DNA from: Cunninghamia lanceolata
Taxonomy: Eukaryota > Streptophyta > Pinopsida > Cupressales > Cupressaceae
Length of the DNA: 64,000 bases
Reading direction: 5' to 3'
Assembly (NCBI GenBank): GCA_027924645.1
Contig: BSBN01001363.1
Coordinates: forward strand, 1,910,001 to 1,974,000
Shown: piece by piece, positions 10,074 to 21,790 of the stretch
How the letters are laid out: the number at the start of each line of letters is the position of its first letter
Position numbering within the stretch: position 1 is the first letter of the stretch
Program-made: the position numbers and the translations under genes
Notes under the pieces: generated by a model
Seen by the model: the letters and a program-made list of their open reading frames with translations, nothing else
What the model was told of the DNA's origin: nothing
Databases searched by the model: none

Positions 10074-11369
10074 AAGAATGATAGAGTAATGAAACTTTAG
10101 ATTAATAGAATAATATAATTATACAATGATAGAACAAAGGAATGATAGAATACTAGATTTATAGAATAATATAATGGTAGAAATAAAGAATGATAGAAGG
10201 AAACAACGATAGAATAATAGAATTGTAGAATACTAGTATAATAAAATGATAGAATGAAAGAATGGTAGAATAATAGATTTCTAGAAAAATAGAATGATAG
10301 AATTATATAATGATAGAATGAAGGAACAATAGAGTAATGAAATTCTAGAATAATAGTATGATATAATGATAAAAATGAAAGAATGATAGAATAGTAGAAT
10401 AATAGAATTGTAGAGTAATAGAATTGTAGAATGATAGAATGAAAGAATGGTAGAATACTAGAATTTTAGAATAATAGAATTATAGAAAGAAAGAACGATA
10501 GAATAATAGATTCATAGAATAATAGAATGAGAGTTATAGATTAATAGAATGAAATAATGATAGAATAATAGAATTGTAAAATGATAGAATGAAACATTAA
10601 TAGAACAATAGCCTTATAGTATAATAGAATGATAGAATTATATAATGATAAAATGAAAAAATTATAGAATAATAGAATTGTTGAATAATACAATAATAGA
10701 ATTATAGAATAATACAATAATAGAATTACAGAACGAAAGAATGATAGAATATAAGAATGCTAGAATAATAGATTTATAGAATGATAGAACAATAGATTTA
10801 TAGAATAATAGAATTATAGAATTATAGAATGGTACAATAATAGGTTTATAGAATAATAGAATGTTATAATTGTAGAATCATAGAATGAAATAATGATAGA
10901 ATACTAGATTTATAGAATGATAAAATGTAAGAATGATAGAATGAAAGAGTGATAGGATGAAAGAATGATAGAAAATTAGATTTAAGGAATAAAAGAATTT
11001 TAGAATTGCAAAATGATAGAATGAAAGAATCGTAGAGTAATAGAACTATACATTAATTGAATAATAGAATTATACAATGATAGAATGAAAGAATAATAAA
11101 GTAATAGATAAATATAGAATAATAGAGTGATAGAATTGTATCAGAGTAGAATAAAAGAATGATGGAATTATAGAATTATAGATTAATAGATCTATACAAC
11201 ATGATAGAATGAAACAATTATACCATAATTTAATATTTATAGAATAATAGAATGATAGAATAATAGATTTATTTAATATAATAATAGAATGATAAAATAA
11301 TAGATTTATACAATAATAGAATGTTAGAATTATAAAATGGTAGAATGAAAGAATGATAGAGTAATAAGA
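10074..11369 (+). repeat. Octamer array, U0 part 2
   Basis: The ATAGAATN array resumes after the first insertion. Its first ~80 bases repeat the last ~80 bases of part 1 (1592-1671), for example AAGAATGATAGAGTAAT followed by ACTTTAGATTAATAG. It stops at the TAAGA duplication of the solo LTR. Confidence 0.93.
11365..11369 (+). repeat. Target-site duplication TAAGA, left of the solo LTR
   Basis: TAAGA at 11365-11369 is repeated at 16931-16935. The uninterrupted U1 array shows the empty site (GAGTAATAAGACTTTAGAAT near 24500), which confirms the insertion point. Confidence 0.9.
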
Positions 11370-12505
11370 TGTAGTGCCCCTCAACTTGTCGTCTTTTGGA
11401 CTAATGTTTGCTTAGTAGTACTAGACATTATGACAGTATTTTAGATCGTTTGATGATGGATTTCTAGTTATTTTGCTATTTCAGTATGAACCTAATTATT
11501 ATGATAATAGATGTTGATGTTGGATTATGTCATTTTATGCTTTACAATTTGATAAATGAACTGATGTTTTAGATGCTTTGATGTTATTCACTATATGGGA
11601 TTGGAAGTTAGTTGATCATTTTATGTTGTAGACTAGTAATCTGATACCTTGTTCAATATAGTTGATTGTTATTCATAAACGTGAATGGAACAGTGTCATA
11701 TTACTCGTTCTCGAGTACCCTACCCCACTGCGATTTCCATTCACTATAAGACTACATGTGATGTATATGTATATCTTGTTATGGTTAACCGTGCGTTGCT
11801 GCAGGATGCAGGTACTAGGCATCGACTCCACCTGATTACCAAGTCTGAGCGTGCCTTCACCAATGGATTAGTTGGTTGGAGTTAACGTGAGGTCCCTAGT
11901 CAGTGTTCCTTGGTCGTCAATTTACCCTTGTGGTTTTGGTTGTCATTCGATCATGTCTTGCTGTCAGGTAATACTATACCTTGGAGTCTAATTAGTTCTG
12001 CAGGTGTCTAAGTGTGTATGGTAATGTTGTGCTTTAATTAGAATCATTATACGAAGGAGTATAAATGTTGTTAAATGGGCATAATGTCGTTAGTTGTCGA
12101 TTATCGTTATAAATAAATTATTATTTTATTAGAAGTGTTGTTGTTAAATAAAGTTGTAAGAAATTTGTATTGTTCGATATAATATTATTATAATAAATAT
12201 TTAAATAAATAAATAGTTGTAATCATGTTGTAAATTGTGATTCACAACTTGATTAATAAAATAAATTAAAATATAGTTATAAATTATAGATTGTCGAAAT
12301 AGTACTATTCTATTAATAACAATATATTGGGTCGGCTATAAAGAAATTAGATTTTATCTGAAATTATGTGCTTACATTTAAAAAAATAATAATAAAATAA
12401 AATAAATAATATTTGGGGGATCTTTAAATTAAATAAAATATATATTTTTAAAGGAGAGATGCACGGGATCGCGTGCCAAGCCCTTGGTAGATGAGAGAGA
12501 CTGTG

Positions 12506-12514
12506 TTATAAAAG
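12506..12514 (+). promoter_or_regulatory. TATA box of the solo giant LTR
   Basis: TTATAAAAG sits after a long AT-rich segment, in the same relative place as CTATAAAAC at 51003 in the young LTR. About 125 bp downstream both LTRs have CAG followed by GTTCC (12628-12635 here, 51111-51118 there), a possible splice donor. Start of transcription around 12540 is an inference. Confidence 0.5.
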
Positions 12515-15500
12515 AGCAGTGGAGGCATTAAGGACAGCATTATAGGTACACGAAGGGAGAAGAAGACTGGAATAAGCAGCTTGGATCTACAACAATTGAA
12601 GCAGACCTGTTGAACCGACATCGTAGCCAGGTTCCTTGGAATACTTGCCTTCTTTCACTGTTCCTTTTCTCTAAATCTGAGCATGTTGATTGTTTGCTTC
12701 TTTGTCTGCAAATGAAATGGTTTTTGGTTAAATGGTTTTCCGCTGGGACTCTCTGTCTGATTCTGCAAATGTATATTTTCTATGGACGGTTGTTGATGTA
12801 AATCATTGGGTCTGTATTAAATAGAATTTCCTTACACCGTTCTTCAAACCCTAGTTTTATTCCTCGAAAGAGTGCAGGTATAAGAAATAATAGTTTTAAG
12901 GCAGATGTTCCTACAGTAATCCTTCGCCATGTTATTTTCTTGTCTTCTGAGAATGTCTCTCCTCTGACCATGATAGGACACTCTCCTCTGGCCTCTGCTC
13001 CCACTATTGGAGGAGGTGCTATTGGTATAGGTGTGCGAATGCTGTTAGGGAGGCGTCAGACCTCTGATACTGTTAAATGCCTTGAAACTCTTCCTTCTTC
13101 AATATTGAAGTGTCCATGGGTTCTGGTTACATTAGCTGCTCTCGTTCCATTGTAATCCTGGCCATTTTAGGCTGAGCATTTATCCTACGGAGGTTAGTCA
13201 TGAGGTTCGCACCTATATTGCAAGTGCAATGCAGAAATACTTAGGCGAATCCCTCATATACTAGACGTGAGACTGGCGAGCAGTGGTGTCAAACTTGAAT
13301 ATCGGGCTGCCTGAGTTTCTTTTTATCCTATTTTGTTCTTTAGGTGTTATTTACTAGTAGATTGATATTATCAAGCATCGCTGCAAATTGTATACTGGGC
13401 GTGAGAGAGAGATCACTGCCGTAACCTTAGTATTCGCGTTGATTGAAAATTTCTGAAGCCTTGTCATTTTGTTTTTTCCTCTGGTGTTGTGAGACGACAT
13501 TCCATGTATAGTGTTTTTGTTGTGTTTGATTTCATTTCTTTTGTGGACTGATATTATTAAGTAGACCGTTGCCTTGCTATCATTCGTTTTGAATGAAAGT
13601 CTGAATCCCTTTCTTCGCCATTTACTTAGTATTATACGGTGTTTTCGTTGACTAACCTATGCCATAGCTGGAGTTATTGAAACCCTTTCATTTTTTATTA
13701 TTGAAGGTTCTTCTGTTTGGATACCAACTCTGCACTCGTCCCTTGTTTCCTAGCTGTATGGGCTAGGCGCATATTTGCCAGAGGGAGAATGGCCTGCAAA
13801 CGGTTGATATGTTGTTTTCTAAGGTCGAAAGGATGGATTACTAATCTCCTAGCCATTATGAAACCCCTAACCGCTCTCCATTATGGAGGAATATATTGGA
13901 GTTGAATATTGGGTGTTAAACCATGGTTTCCCCACTGCCAAATGAAGATCGTTATGCCCCAGGGAGGCCGCAGTTTTGGCTGACAGTTGGAGTTTTTTCT
14001 AATAGGGTTTGCAGGGGGTTGTTATGGTGTAATGCGAACATAATACATAGAATAGGGAGTTGACAGCCACTGTCTTAGGTTTTTTGATTTATGAGTTGGA
14101 TGTATAGTAAAGTGTTCTAATGTTTATCATTCTCAGACCCTGAGTTGTAGTGTAATTGCTTTCTGATAACTACAGCCTACCAGTGTGCAAATCCCCGTAG
14201 ACAGTTGACTAGGGTATTATAATGGGTTCTATATATGTTCAGGTTTTGAGACGTTCATCCTTGTACTGATAGCAATGTATCTGGTGAACAAAGATCCATT
14301 GCTGCACCAGGAAATTCGTACTTGTATTGTGTAAACTGCCCAAGATCATCTCTAGAAACCATTGCTGTAACATAGCGTTTTTCTAGATTTGAGTTCAATA
14401 GAACGGGGCTTGAAACATTCAGTACTGTATCCAGTGCAGTAAGGAGATCAACTCAGCAAAAAAAAAAGCGATAATTGGTTAGTATTTTGAGATCATAGTT
14501 GCAAGTAAGATTAAACCATGTAACCTTCTGTCATACCATTAAAATAAAGGGCACCTCTTTAGTATTTGAAATGTTAATCATACCTTTATGTTTGGAAATC
14601 TGCACAACTATAGAAGGAATCATTTTGGCTTGGAAGTAAGAGGAATACTGTTAGAAGCTGTAAGTAGTCTTTGCAACAACTCCAGTTTGTCTTTTCCAGA
14701 TTTTCACCGTCCTTTGGGTTTATTGCTTTTCGTTAGAGAGAGAAAATCGTTAAGTTGTTGCCATCAATTTATTAAATTTCCAAGTTGTCAGACACTGCCA
14801 GAAGTTGGTGATACAATCAAACATCATTCATTTCAATGGTAAAATAGTCAACAACAATTTAACACCTCTGCAAATTATGATTGCAAGACGATAGATGATA
14901 TCAGTGGTAACAGATATAGAAAAACGTCTACATGAAAATCAGAACGCCATGGAAATAAACATAGTTTATGCATCTATCAAACGTGATGGCGTATGTATGC
15001 CCATTCTGATCTTTTGTTTAGACAGATTTAAATCATTTCGATTAAAACATTTCTGAGTCACCATTACGACGAAGACATGTAATAAAACAATTATGCCCGT
15101 CTTTGATGACTTTTCCTCGGTATGACTGTCGTGCAGTTATATGGTATTCTTGTTCATTTCACTTCTCAAAAGAGTAAAGTTAGTTGGACAAGTTTGAAGG
15201 AAAGATTATAAAGATCGTATCGTTATGGAAGTGTCGAATTGAATGACATAATTGTATTCAGTGGTTCTTTTATCAATTATTGTAAATAATTAGTTAATCA
15301 ATTAATTTATCTTTTGAAGCAAAATAAAGATTAGTTAGAGATTTAGTTGCAAGGTATTAATTTAATTGTTGTAATTTAATGTTGATTTTATTACAGAAGT
15401 TTTTTACATTAAGCCGAGAATGAATTGTAGTATTTCATCTCCTGAATCTGAATTGAATTGATTGAGTGTTGTAATGAGTCGAATTGAGGTTGTACAAACT

Positions 15501-15895
15501 TGAATTCCAGAGGCTAAGTTGTCATTGTTGAGTATTTGCAACTTGTGTAATGTTGTTTTTGTAATTACGATGTAATAACGAGTATGTGGATCAAACATAG
15601 TATGAAGTATGCTGAGATAATGTCAAGTTGTTTATGTGTATTGAAAGTAATATGTTCTGGTGGGAATATTAAACCACTTGTGATCTTATTGTACCATTTT
15701 GCCGTATGGAGAGACCTAAAATCTGTAAAAGAATAAAGTATTGTAATGTTACAAGTGTTGGATAACAATTGATGTTATGATTCTATTGGGATGCAAGAGG
15801 GTTTATGCCTTGCAGTGTATATATACGTGTATTGTTATGAAGTCTTGTATAATGTTAAGGTTACTAGGTGTTAGGAAGGAGAGTGGCTTCCAACG

Positions 15896-16212
15896 TGGGG
15901 CCGGCGCCCAAAGTGGCAGTCAGGATAACCCGTTGGAAGTAGATTAATCAAGTGATAACCTAAAATTAACTAGGGGGTTAAGGGTAGATTTCACATTAAT
16001 AAGATTATTGGATTCCTCTCCCATGACCTGTAGTGCTTGTTTAGACTAAGGATGGGTAGAGAAGGCCTGGTCGGCATGATTGACTTCCTTGTCCTCATGA
16101 AAGGAAGGTCAATTCCGCATGTGTCACCCTATGGGGCCAGCGCCTAGTGAGAGGCTATCAGGATAACCATAGATGGGGGTCGGTGCCTAGTGAGAGGTTG
16201 TCAGGATAACCC
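15896..16212 (+). repeat. Three dispersed ~38 bp GC-rich motifs in the solo LTR
   Basis: Copies at 15896-15931, 16132-16168 and 16174-16212 share TGGGG(G)CC/TCGG...CAGGATAACC. They match the triple motif at 54478-54798 in the young LTR in order and spacing: one copy, then ~200 bp, then two adjacent copies. This is much more conserved than the surrounding LTR. Confidence 0.75.
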
Positions 16213-16411
16213 ATGATAGGACCGTGCGATGACAATCTCCCTACTACAACCTAGCATTCCTTGTTCGGTCTCTCCTCATTTGTTTTGTGTCGCCTCTGGA
16301 AGTTATGTTGTGTTGTATTGTTATTGCCATGTGTTGTATTGGCGTTTGGTCATCCTTTGTTCTTGTTTCTCTTTCGTCTACCTGACTGTCATTGTTTGGG
16401 ACCTCATGTTA

Positions 16412-16465
16412 ACTCCTAGCTCGGGGGGTGGACCTTAGGGTTCCACATGGTCGGGTGGAAGAGCT
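16412..16465 (+). other. Conserved LTR block with hairpin
   Basis: This block (ACTCCTAGCTCGGGGGGTGG and onward to GAGCT) appears unchanged by eye in the young LTRs near 55035-55088 and 62372-62425, although the LTRs are otherwise diverged. It contains a perfect inverted repeat TTCCAC-ATGGTCGG-GTGGAA at 16441-16460. Being in the transcribed part of the LTR, it could act at RNA level, but no function is known to me. Confidence 0.65.
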
Positions 16466-16930
16466 ATTTTATCCATTGGTTACTCTTGTAAAGATCATAT
16501 GCAGAAAGGATTTGTTCCAATTGTACTTGTTCCAATGATGATGATGTAAGTGTATAACCTTGTACCAGATTTGTGTAACAAAACTTTCTTTATGTATGTA
16601 ACTTTTGATGTAGACTAAAAGTGGCAATGTAATGATGTCTTGATGTACTTATATGAAAGCATTTCAGTTATGTATTTAATCATGCAGATTCTGTTATTTG
16701 ATGATTTGCAATGAATGTGAATAAGTTATTTATTTGAGCATGGATTTGGATCAGTTACTGATGTATATTAAATTATATTAGTTGATTTGTTAAGTGATGC
16801 AGCCTTGGACCCTTAGAGAATATGTCGTAATTAGTTGTGTTAACGTTACTTAATCATTTGAAAAAAAAAATTTCCCTGTTTCATATAGCATAACTGTGTA
16901 TTCTTTAAGATGTTCAAGGCAGGCGTTACA

Positions 16931-19036
16931 TAAGACTTTAGAATAATAGACAATGATAGAATAAAGGAATGACAGAATCATATATTTATAAATAATATAA
17001 TGGTAGAAATATAGAATGATAGAAGGAAACAATGATAGAATAATATAATTGTAGAATTCTAGTATAACAGAATAATAGAATGAAAGAAAGGTAGAATAAT
17101 AGAATGATGGAATTATAGAATGATAGAATGAAGGAACAATAGTGTAATGGAATTGTAGAACAATAGTATGATATAATGATAAAAATGAAAGAATGATAGG
17201 ATAATATAATTGCATAATAATATGATAATAGAATAAAAGAATGATAGAATGAAATATTAATAGAATAATAGATTTATAAAATAATAGAATGATATAATAG
17301 TAGAACAATACAATAAAGGAATGATATAATAAAGGAACGATAGAATAATAGATTTATATAATAATAGAATGATAGATTTGTAGAATTATAGATTGATAGA
17401 ACAATAGATTTATAGAATAATAGAATGATAGAATTGTAGGGTGACGAATAATAAAACAAAAGAATTGTAGTTCATAATAGAATGATAGAATGAAACAATT
17501 ATAGAATAAAAGATTTATAAAATAATATAATCTAGTAGAAATATAGAATGATAAAAGGAAACAATGACAGAATAATAGAATTGTAGAATACTAGTATAAT
17601 AGAATGATAGAATGAAAGAATGGTAGAATAATAGATTTCTAGAATAATAGAATGATGGAATTATAGAATGGTAGAATGAAAGAACAATAGAGTAATGGAA
17701 TTGTAGAATAATATTAGTATGGTATTATGATAAAAATGAAAGAATGATCAATAGAATAATAGAATTTCATAATAATATGATAATAGAATAAAAGAATGAT
17801 AGAATGAAATATTGATAGAATAATAGATTTAACAAATAATAGAATGATAGAATATTAGAGTAATAGAATTCTAGAGCAATGAATGAAGAATTTTAATAAC
17901 ATTCACAAGGCCGCAGCAGCCTATGGGACCCATCAGTCGCGCACATCCCCTTCAAATGGAACAGTAGCCACAAAATGTCCTCTAAGTTGCCTGAACTTCC
18001 TTCTTGAGATCTTCCCTTCTGTTGTAAAGTTTGATCACGAGGTTCACCATACTACCCAGCCTTGTCTCTTCAAAGAATGGTAGAATGGTAGAATATTAGA
18101 ATTTTAGAATAATAGAATTATAGAATGAAAGAATGATAGGATAATAGGTTCATAGAATAATAGAATGATAGAGTTATAGATTAATAGAATGAATAATGAT
18201 AGAATAATAGAATTGTAGAATGATAGAATGAAACATTAATAGAACAATAGCCTTATTGTATAATAGAATGATAGAATTATATAATGATAGAATGAAAGAA
18301 TCATAGAATAATAGAATTGTTGAATAATATAATGATAGAATAATCTAGACTTAATGAATTACAAAATGATGGAACTATACAAAAATAGAATTGTAAAATA
18401 ATACAATAATAGAATTATAGAATTATATAATTAAAGAATGATAGAATAATAGATTTATACATTTATAGAATAATAGAATGATAAAATGATAGAATAATAG
18501 AATGATATAATTATTAACTGATAGAATGATAGAATGAAAGAACGATAGAACAATAGATTTATAAAATAATAGAATGATAGAATAATAGAACTATAGAATT
18601 GTAGAATAATAGATTTATTGAATGATAGACCGAAATAATGATAGAATAAAATATTAATAGAATAATAGAATGATACAATCAAACAATGATAGAATAATAA
18701 AATTGATGAATAATAAGATGATAGAATGAAATATTGATAGAAGAATAGATTTATGTAATAATAGAACAATAAAATTATAGAATGATAGAATAATTGAATA
18801 ATAGAATTGTAGAATGATATGATAATAGAATGATAGAATGAAAGAATGATAGAATAATAGATAAATAGAGAATAATAAATTTGTATAATAATAGAATTAT
18901 AGAATGATAGAATGAAAGAATGACAGAATAATAGAATAATAGAATAAGAGAGTTATAAAATGATAGAATAATAAATTTAGAGAATAATAGAATTATAGAA
19001 TTATAGAATGATAGAATGAAAGAATGATAGAATAAT
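16931..19036 (+). repeat. Octamer array, U0 part 3
   Basis: The ATAGAATN array continues after the solo LTR and runs to the LTR of unit U1. It includes a 200 bp non-array island at 17875-18075. Joining parts 1-3 gives about 4.9 kb, the same as the uninterrupted arrays of U1 and U2. The last bases before 19037 (AATGAAAGAATGATAGAATAAT) are nearly all purine and could serve as a polypurine primer. Confidence 0.95.
17875..18075 (+). repeat. Conserved island within the octamer array (U0)
   Basis: A ~200 bp GC-richer segment interrupts the array at the same place in three units (17875-18075, 25451-25655, 32909-33118), 0.9-1.0 kb before the next LTR. All three copies have a plus-strand frame of 65-66 codons containing CLNFLLEIFP and ending FKEW. 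Many differences between copies change amino acids, so protein function is doubtful. The origin of the island is unknown. Confidence 0.8.
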
Positions 19037-19354
19037 TGTTGAACTACCAAAACTCATGATTTCAACCTGTGGTGATTTAATTCTACAACTACCATGATTA
19101 CAAATGGTTCAACTCCCTCAACTAGAAGTATAAAAAGGAGGTTGGTGCTTTTTGTTTGAGGGTTGGGTTGGTTGGTGATTGTTGTAGAAGAGAGTATTGT
19201 CTCTAAGGATTATAGATTGATTTGAATTGTGTAATTTATATTCCTAATGTTGTTATATCGAATGTGAATCTATGATATCAATAAATTTACATCGATTTGT
19301 GTTGTTGTGTGAAAGTTGTTATTTTGGTTGCTAGATTCTGGTAGTTTAATAACA
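19037..19354 (+). repeat. LTR of unit U1 (318 bp)
   Basis: It begins TGTTGAACTACC and ends GGTAGTTTAATAACA, which form imperfect terminal inverted repeats with TG...CA ends. It contains a TATA box TATAAAAA at 19129-19136 and a possible polyadenylation signal AATAAA near 19281. The exact 3' boundary is uncertain because every copy in the window is followed by the same internal sequence, so the LTR could extend ~20 bp further toward the PBS-like site. Confidence 0.72.
19129..19136 (+). promoter_or_regulatory. TATA box of the U1 LTR
   Basis: TATAAAAAGG lies about 90 bp into the LTR. The same TATAAAAA is kept at 26666-26673 and 34183-34190 in the other two LTRs. A promoter here would drive transcription toward gag. 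Confidence 0.6.
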
Positions 19355-19378
19355 CCCCCAGATCTAGACTACATTAAG

Positions 19379-19392
19379 TGATATTAAAGCCC
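19379..19392 (+). other. Degenerate primer binding site of U1
   Basis: TGATATTAAAGCCC resembles the tRNA-Met site TGGTATCAGAGCCC with three mismatches. The U3 copy (34430-34443, TGATATCAAAGCCC) is closer, with two. It lies ~25 bp after the proposed LTR end, farther than usual, so either the LTR end or the PBS assignment may need adjusting. Confidence 0.45.
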
Positions 19393-19583
19393 AATTTGGG
19401 TTGTGTCAAAAAGAAGGAATCCTAAAGAATTTTGTTGTGGGTTCAAATGAGAAATAGAAGACCTACAACTGCAGAGAATTCGTGAGACGTGGCACATAGA
19501 GGATGAGGGCAAAGAGGAACATGGCACATAGAGAATGAGGGCAAAGAGGAGCACTAAGAGTTAGTAATGTAGAAGTCATAGAG

Positions 19584-20132
19584 ATGCTAGGAGGGATTAC
19601 AGCAAGATTAGATGATATGGAAGCAACACAAAGAAGAGGAGTATATTTGGATGACATTAGTGAGGATGAGAATGAAGAACCAAAAATTGAGACAGAAGAT
19701 GCAGATAGAAATGAACTAGAAAAAAGATTTTTACAAGCAATATCAAGAATCAATAGCAAACCCATATTGGATGCACCAAGTTATCATGGAAATCTAAATC
19801 TAGAAGAATTAATTGAATGGATTGCAGAGATGGATAAATATTTTGATTTTGAATCAATAGATGTTCTGAAAAGGGTGAAATTTGCTTGCATGAAATTGAA
19901 AGGACATGTATCCTTATGGTGGGATCATGTGAAAATAGAAAGTCAAAGAAAGGATAAGGATAAAATCAAATTGTTGGATAGAATGGTCAAAAAATTGAAG
20001 GCTAAATTTCTACCAACGGACTAACAAATAAGTCTATTCAAGAAACTAGAAAATTTGAAGCAAAAGGAAAAGAATGTGCATGAGGATGTACAAAAGAATT
20101 ATATAGGTCAAATATCAATGTTGGACATGTAG
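19584..20132 (+). pseudogene. Gypsy-type gag fragment, U1
   Basis: Starts MLGGITARLDDMEATQRR, followed by an acidic region and a retrotransposon-gag capsid core (APSYHGNLNLEELIEW, then MKLKGHVSLWWDHV and LKAKFLPTDYQ...LFKKLENLKQ). The YHG.....W and LKG.A/V..WW patterns are typical of Ty3-gypsy Gag. In U1 a TAT-to-TAA change at 20022-20024 stops the frame after PTD. Past it, the text runs to MLDM and a TAG at 20130-20132 that is shared by all four copies in the window. Further downstream, to ~20500, out-of-frame RGRG repeats and a CYQ zinc-knuckle start remain from a longer Gag. It would package RNA if functional, but this copy is dead. Confidence 0.85.
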
Positions 20133-21129
20133 TTATGATGCTAAGAAAGTGTCAAGGTATCTTAATGGTTTACATTATTCAATTCAAGATGAAATTAGTA
20201 TGTTCGAATACAAATTGTAGAATAAGCTTATTAGTATGCTTTGAAGGCAAAAGAAAAATTGATGAGAAAATAAAATAATTTTAGAGGTAGAGGTAGATTC
20301 TCATGTGGAAGAGGACAATCCAGTGGTGGCAGAGGCTATCAAAACAAATAAGGAGAAACCAACACCTCTCAAACAGTCACCTAGGATAATAAGGGTAGAG
20401 GAGATTATTCTAGAGAGGAAGCGGAGATTACTCCAGAGGTAGGGGATATTTTGGAAGAGGTAGAGGAATAGGATTCATAATTACATGTTACCAATGAGGA
20501 TTCATGAGTACTTCGTCTTGGCACTTTTTTGGGGCTTGAAACTTTCATCTTGGCCCTCAAAATGGCAATTTAATTTTTTTTTTTAGATTTTTAAAAAGTT
20601 GCTTTAGTAATAACTTGAAACTCATGTTTCCAATTTAGCTTAATAGTTGGTCGTTCGTCCTACCTTAGTTTTTGGAATCTTTTGGGAAAAAATAGGATTC
20701 TCAAGATATGATTGTAAAATTACCTAAAATGGCAAAATTTGACAATGGTCGAAATCTACCAAAAAAGGTAATTTTTTGTTTTTTTGTTTTTCTTGGATAT
20801 AAGAGAGTTTTCTCTCATTGTAGTAGTAGATTTGATGAATAGAAGTTTTTTGTGTTCCAGCTTCCAAATCTTTGGCTCTCATATGTTTAATGGCACAATT
20901 CTATTAAGTGTATGTTGTGTGCTGCATCAATTTCCAATGGTTGTTCGAGGTGTACGGGCCCCCTCAGCAGTCCCCTAAGGATTAGTCTGACCTCCGCTCA
21001 CCCCTCTTTTATTAGCCCCAACTCAGCAAAAAAATGTAAGCCCGAGGCAAGGCACGGAAGGAAACGTTGGTCGGAGTCGTAACACTCCTGTCTCTCTCAG
21101 GGAGCAGGGCTAGGGGATACCTCTAGGTT

Positions 21130-21189
<60 letters not shown>

Positions 21190-21790
21190 AAATTACTGCA
21201 AGTAGGTTGTTAAAATCACATATGACACTAATTAGAAATTTTAAAAATATATATCAAAACACATCCAAATTTTTTAAAAATTATATGGTGCATTAGAGGA
21301 AAGAGTCCTCTCCAAAAGGGTATAATTGGTTTTGTGAAAATGATAAAAAAAATACAAAAGTTGATGTGGAATGAAAACTATCAGATTCTGTAAAGTCTGA
21401 CTTTAAAATGATATTACAAAGAAAATAAGCATTGAAAACTGATTTTTTTTCTCCATGCACTAGATATTGAACTCCTCTATTTGGGAAAAAAAAATTAGGG
21501 AAAAATAAGATTGTTTGCTCTTTCTTTGTGACATGCACTCAAAGTCACTTTTCTTGAAGTTTTCAGCAATTTAAAATTTGCTCATAAATTTTTTTAAAAA
21601 TGTCAAAGTAATTTTTTAATTTTTTAAAAAATTACAAGCATAAAATTAGTCAAGAGATCTACATTTCATTAGTTTACATCATTTTGAACTTCAAAGCATA
21701 AATGCCAATTTTATGAGGTCAAAGTTCAGAAATTTTTTTGTTGTTGGCCGATTCCTTTATAAAGTGTGACAGGTTTTTGCTTTTACCCTA
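20133..21790 (+). repeat. Non-coding rest of U1: gag remnant, GC-rich block, (TA)n, AT-rich tail
   Basis: From 20133 to ~20500 lies frameshifted gag C-terminus (Arg/Gly-rich). From 20500 to 20955 the DNA is AT-rich with no clear coding content. At 20956-21130 is a GC-rich block (GGGCCCCCTC...GCCCGAGGCAAGG...GGGATACCTC) found in all units, directly followed by a (TA)n tract at 21132-21187. The tail to 21790 is AT-rich. The GC block with a microsatellite at its end could be an old SINE or LINE 3' end, but I could not identify one. Confidence 0.7.
21132..21187 (+). repeat. (TA)n microsatellite, U1
   Basis: About 56 bp of uninterrupted TA. The homologous tracts are about 37 bp in U3 (36139-36175), about 88 bp in U4 (48412-48499) and only a few repeats in U2 (28613-28621), so it is unstable between units. 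Confidence 0.95.

Larger units (their letters stand above)
11370..16930 (+). mobile_element. Solo giant LTR (5.56 kb)
   Basis: It begins TGTAGTGCCCCTCAAC and ends GGCAGGCGTTACA, the same termini as the LTRs at 49891-55563 and 57229-62900, and is flanked by TAAGA duplications. No internal region or second LTR is present, so it is a solo LTR left by LTR-LTR recombination. It is clearly diverged from the young element, yet keeps the same internal order: a 5' segment with GGTACTAGGCATCGACTCCAC, an AT-rich stretch, a TATA box near 12506, three GC-rich ~38 bp motifs near 15.9-16.2 kb and a strongly conserved hairpin block near 16441. Short open frames inside it are not conserved as proteins. Confidence 0.93.

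Noticed and set aside
16850..17308. 152-codon minus-strand open frame and many similar ones in the octamer arrays (e.g. 18455-19050, 24211-24528, 31151-31475)
   Set aside because: They are translations of the reversed octamer (ILSFYHSI-type repeats) that is open in all minus frames. There are no domains and no start context, and frames shift freely between units.
20784..20978. Small plus-strand frame MFFLDIREFSLI... recurring at 35789 and 48019
   Set aside because: Recurs only because the unit is repeated. It is disrupted in U2, runs into the GC block and has no known motif.
20940..21000. Possible tRNA-type pol III B box (GTTCGAGGT) marking a SINE in the GC block
   Set aside because: No matching A box at proper spacing and no target duplications found, so the SINE assignment is not supported.
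21293..21538. Minus-strand frame of ~75 codons recurring at 28686 and 36242
   Set aside because: AT-rich repeated tail; lengths and ends differ between units and no motif is visible.
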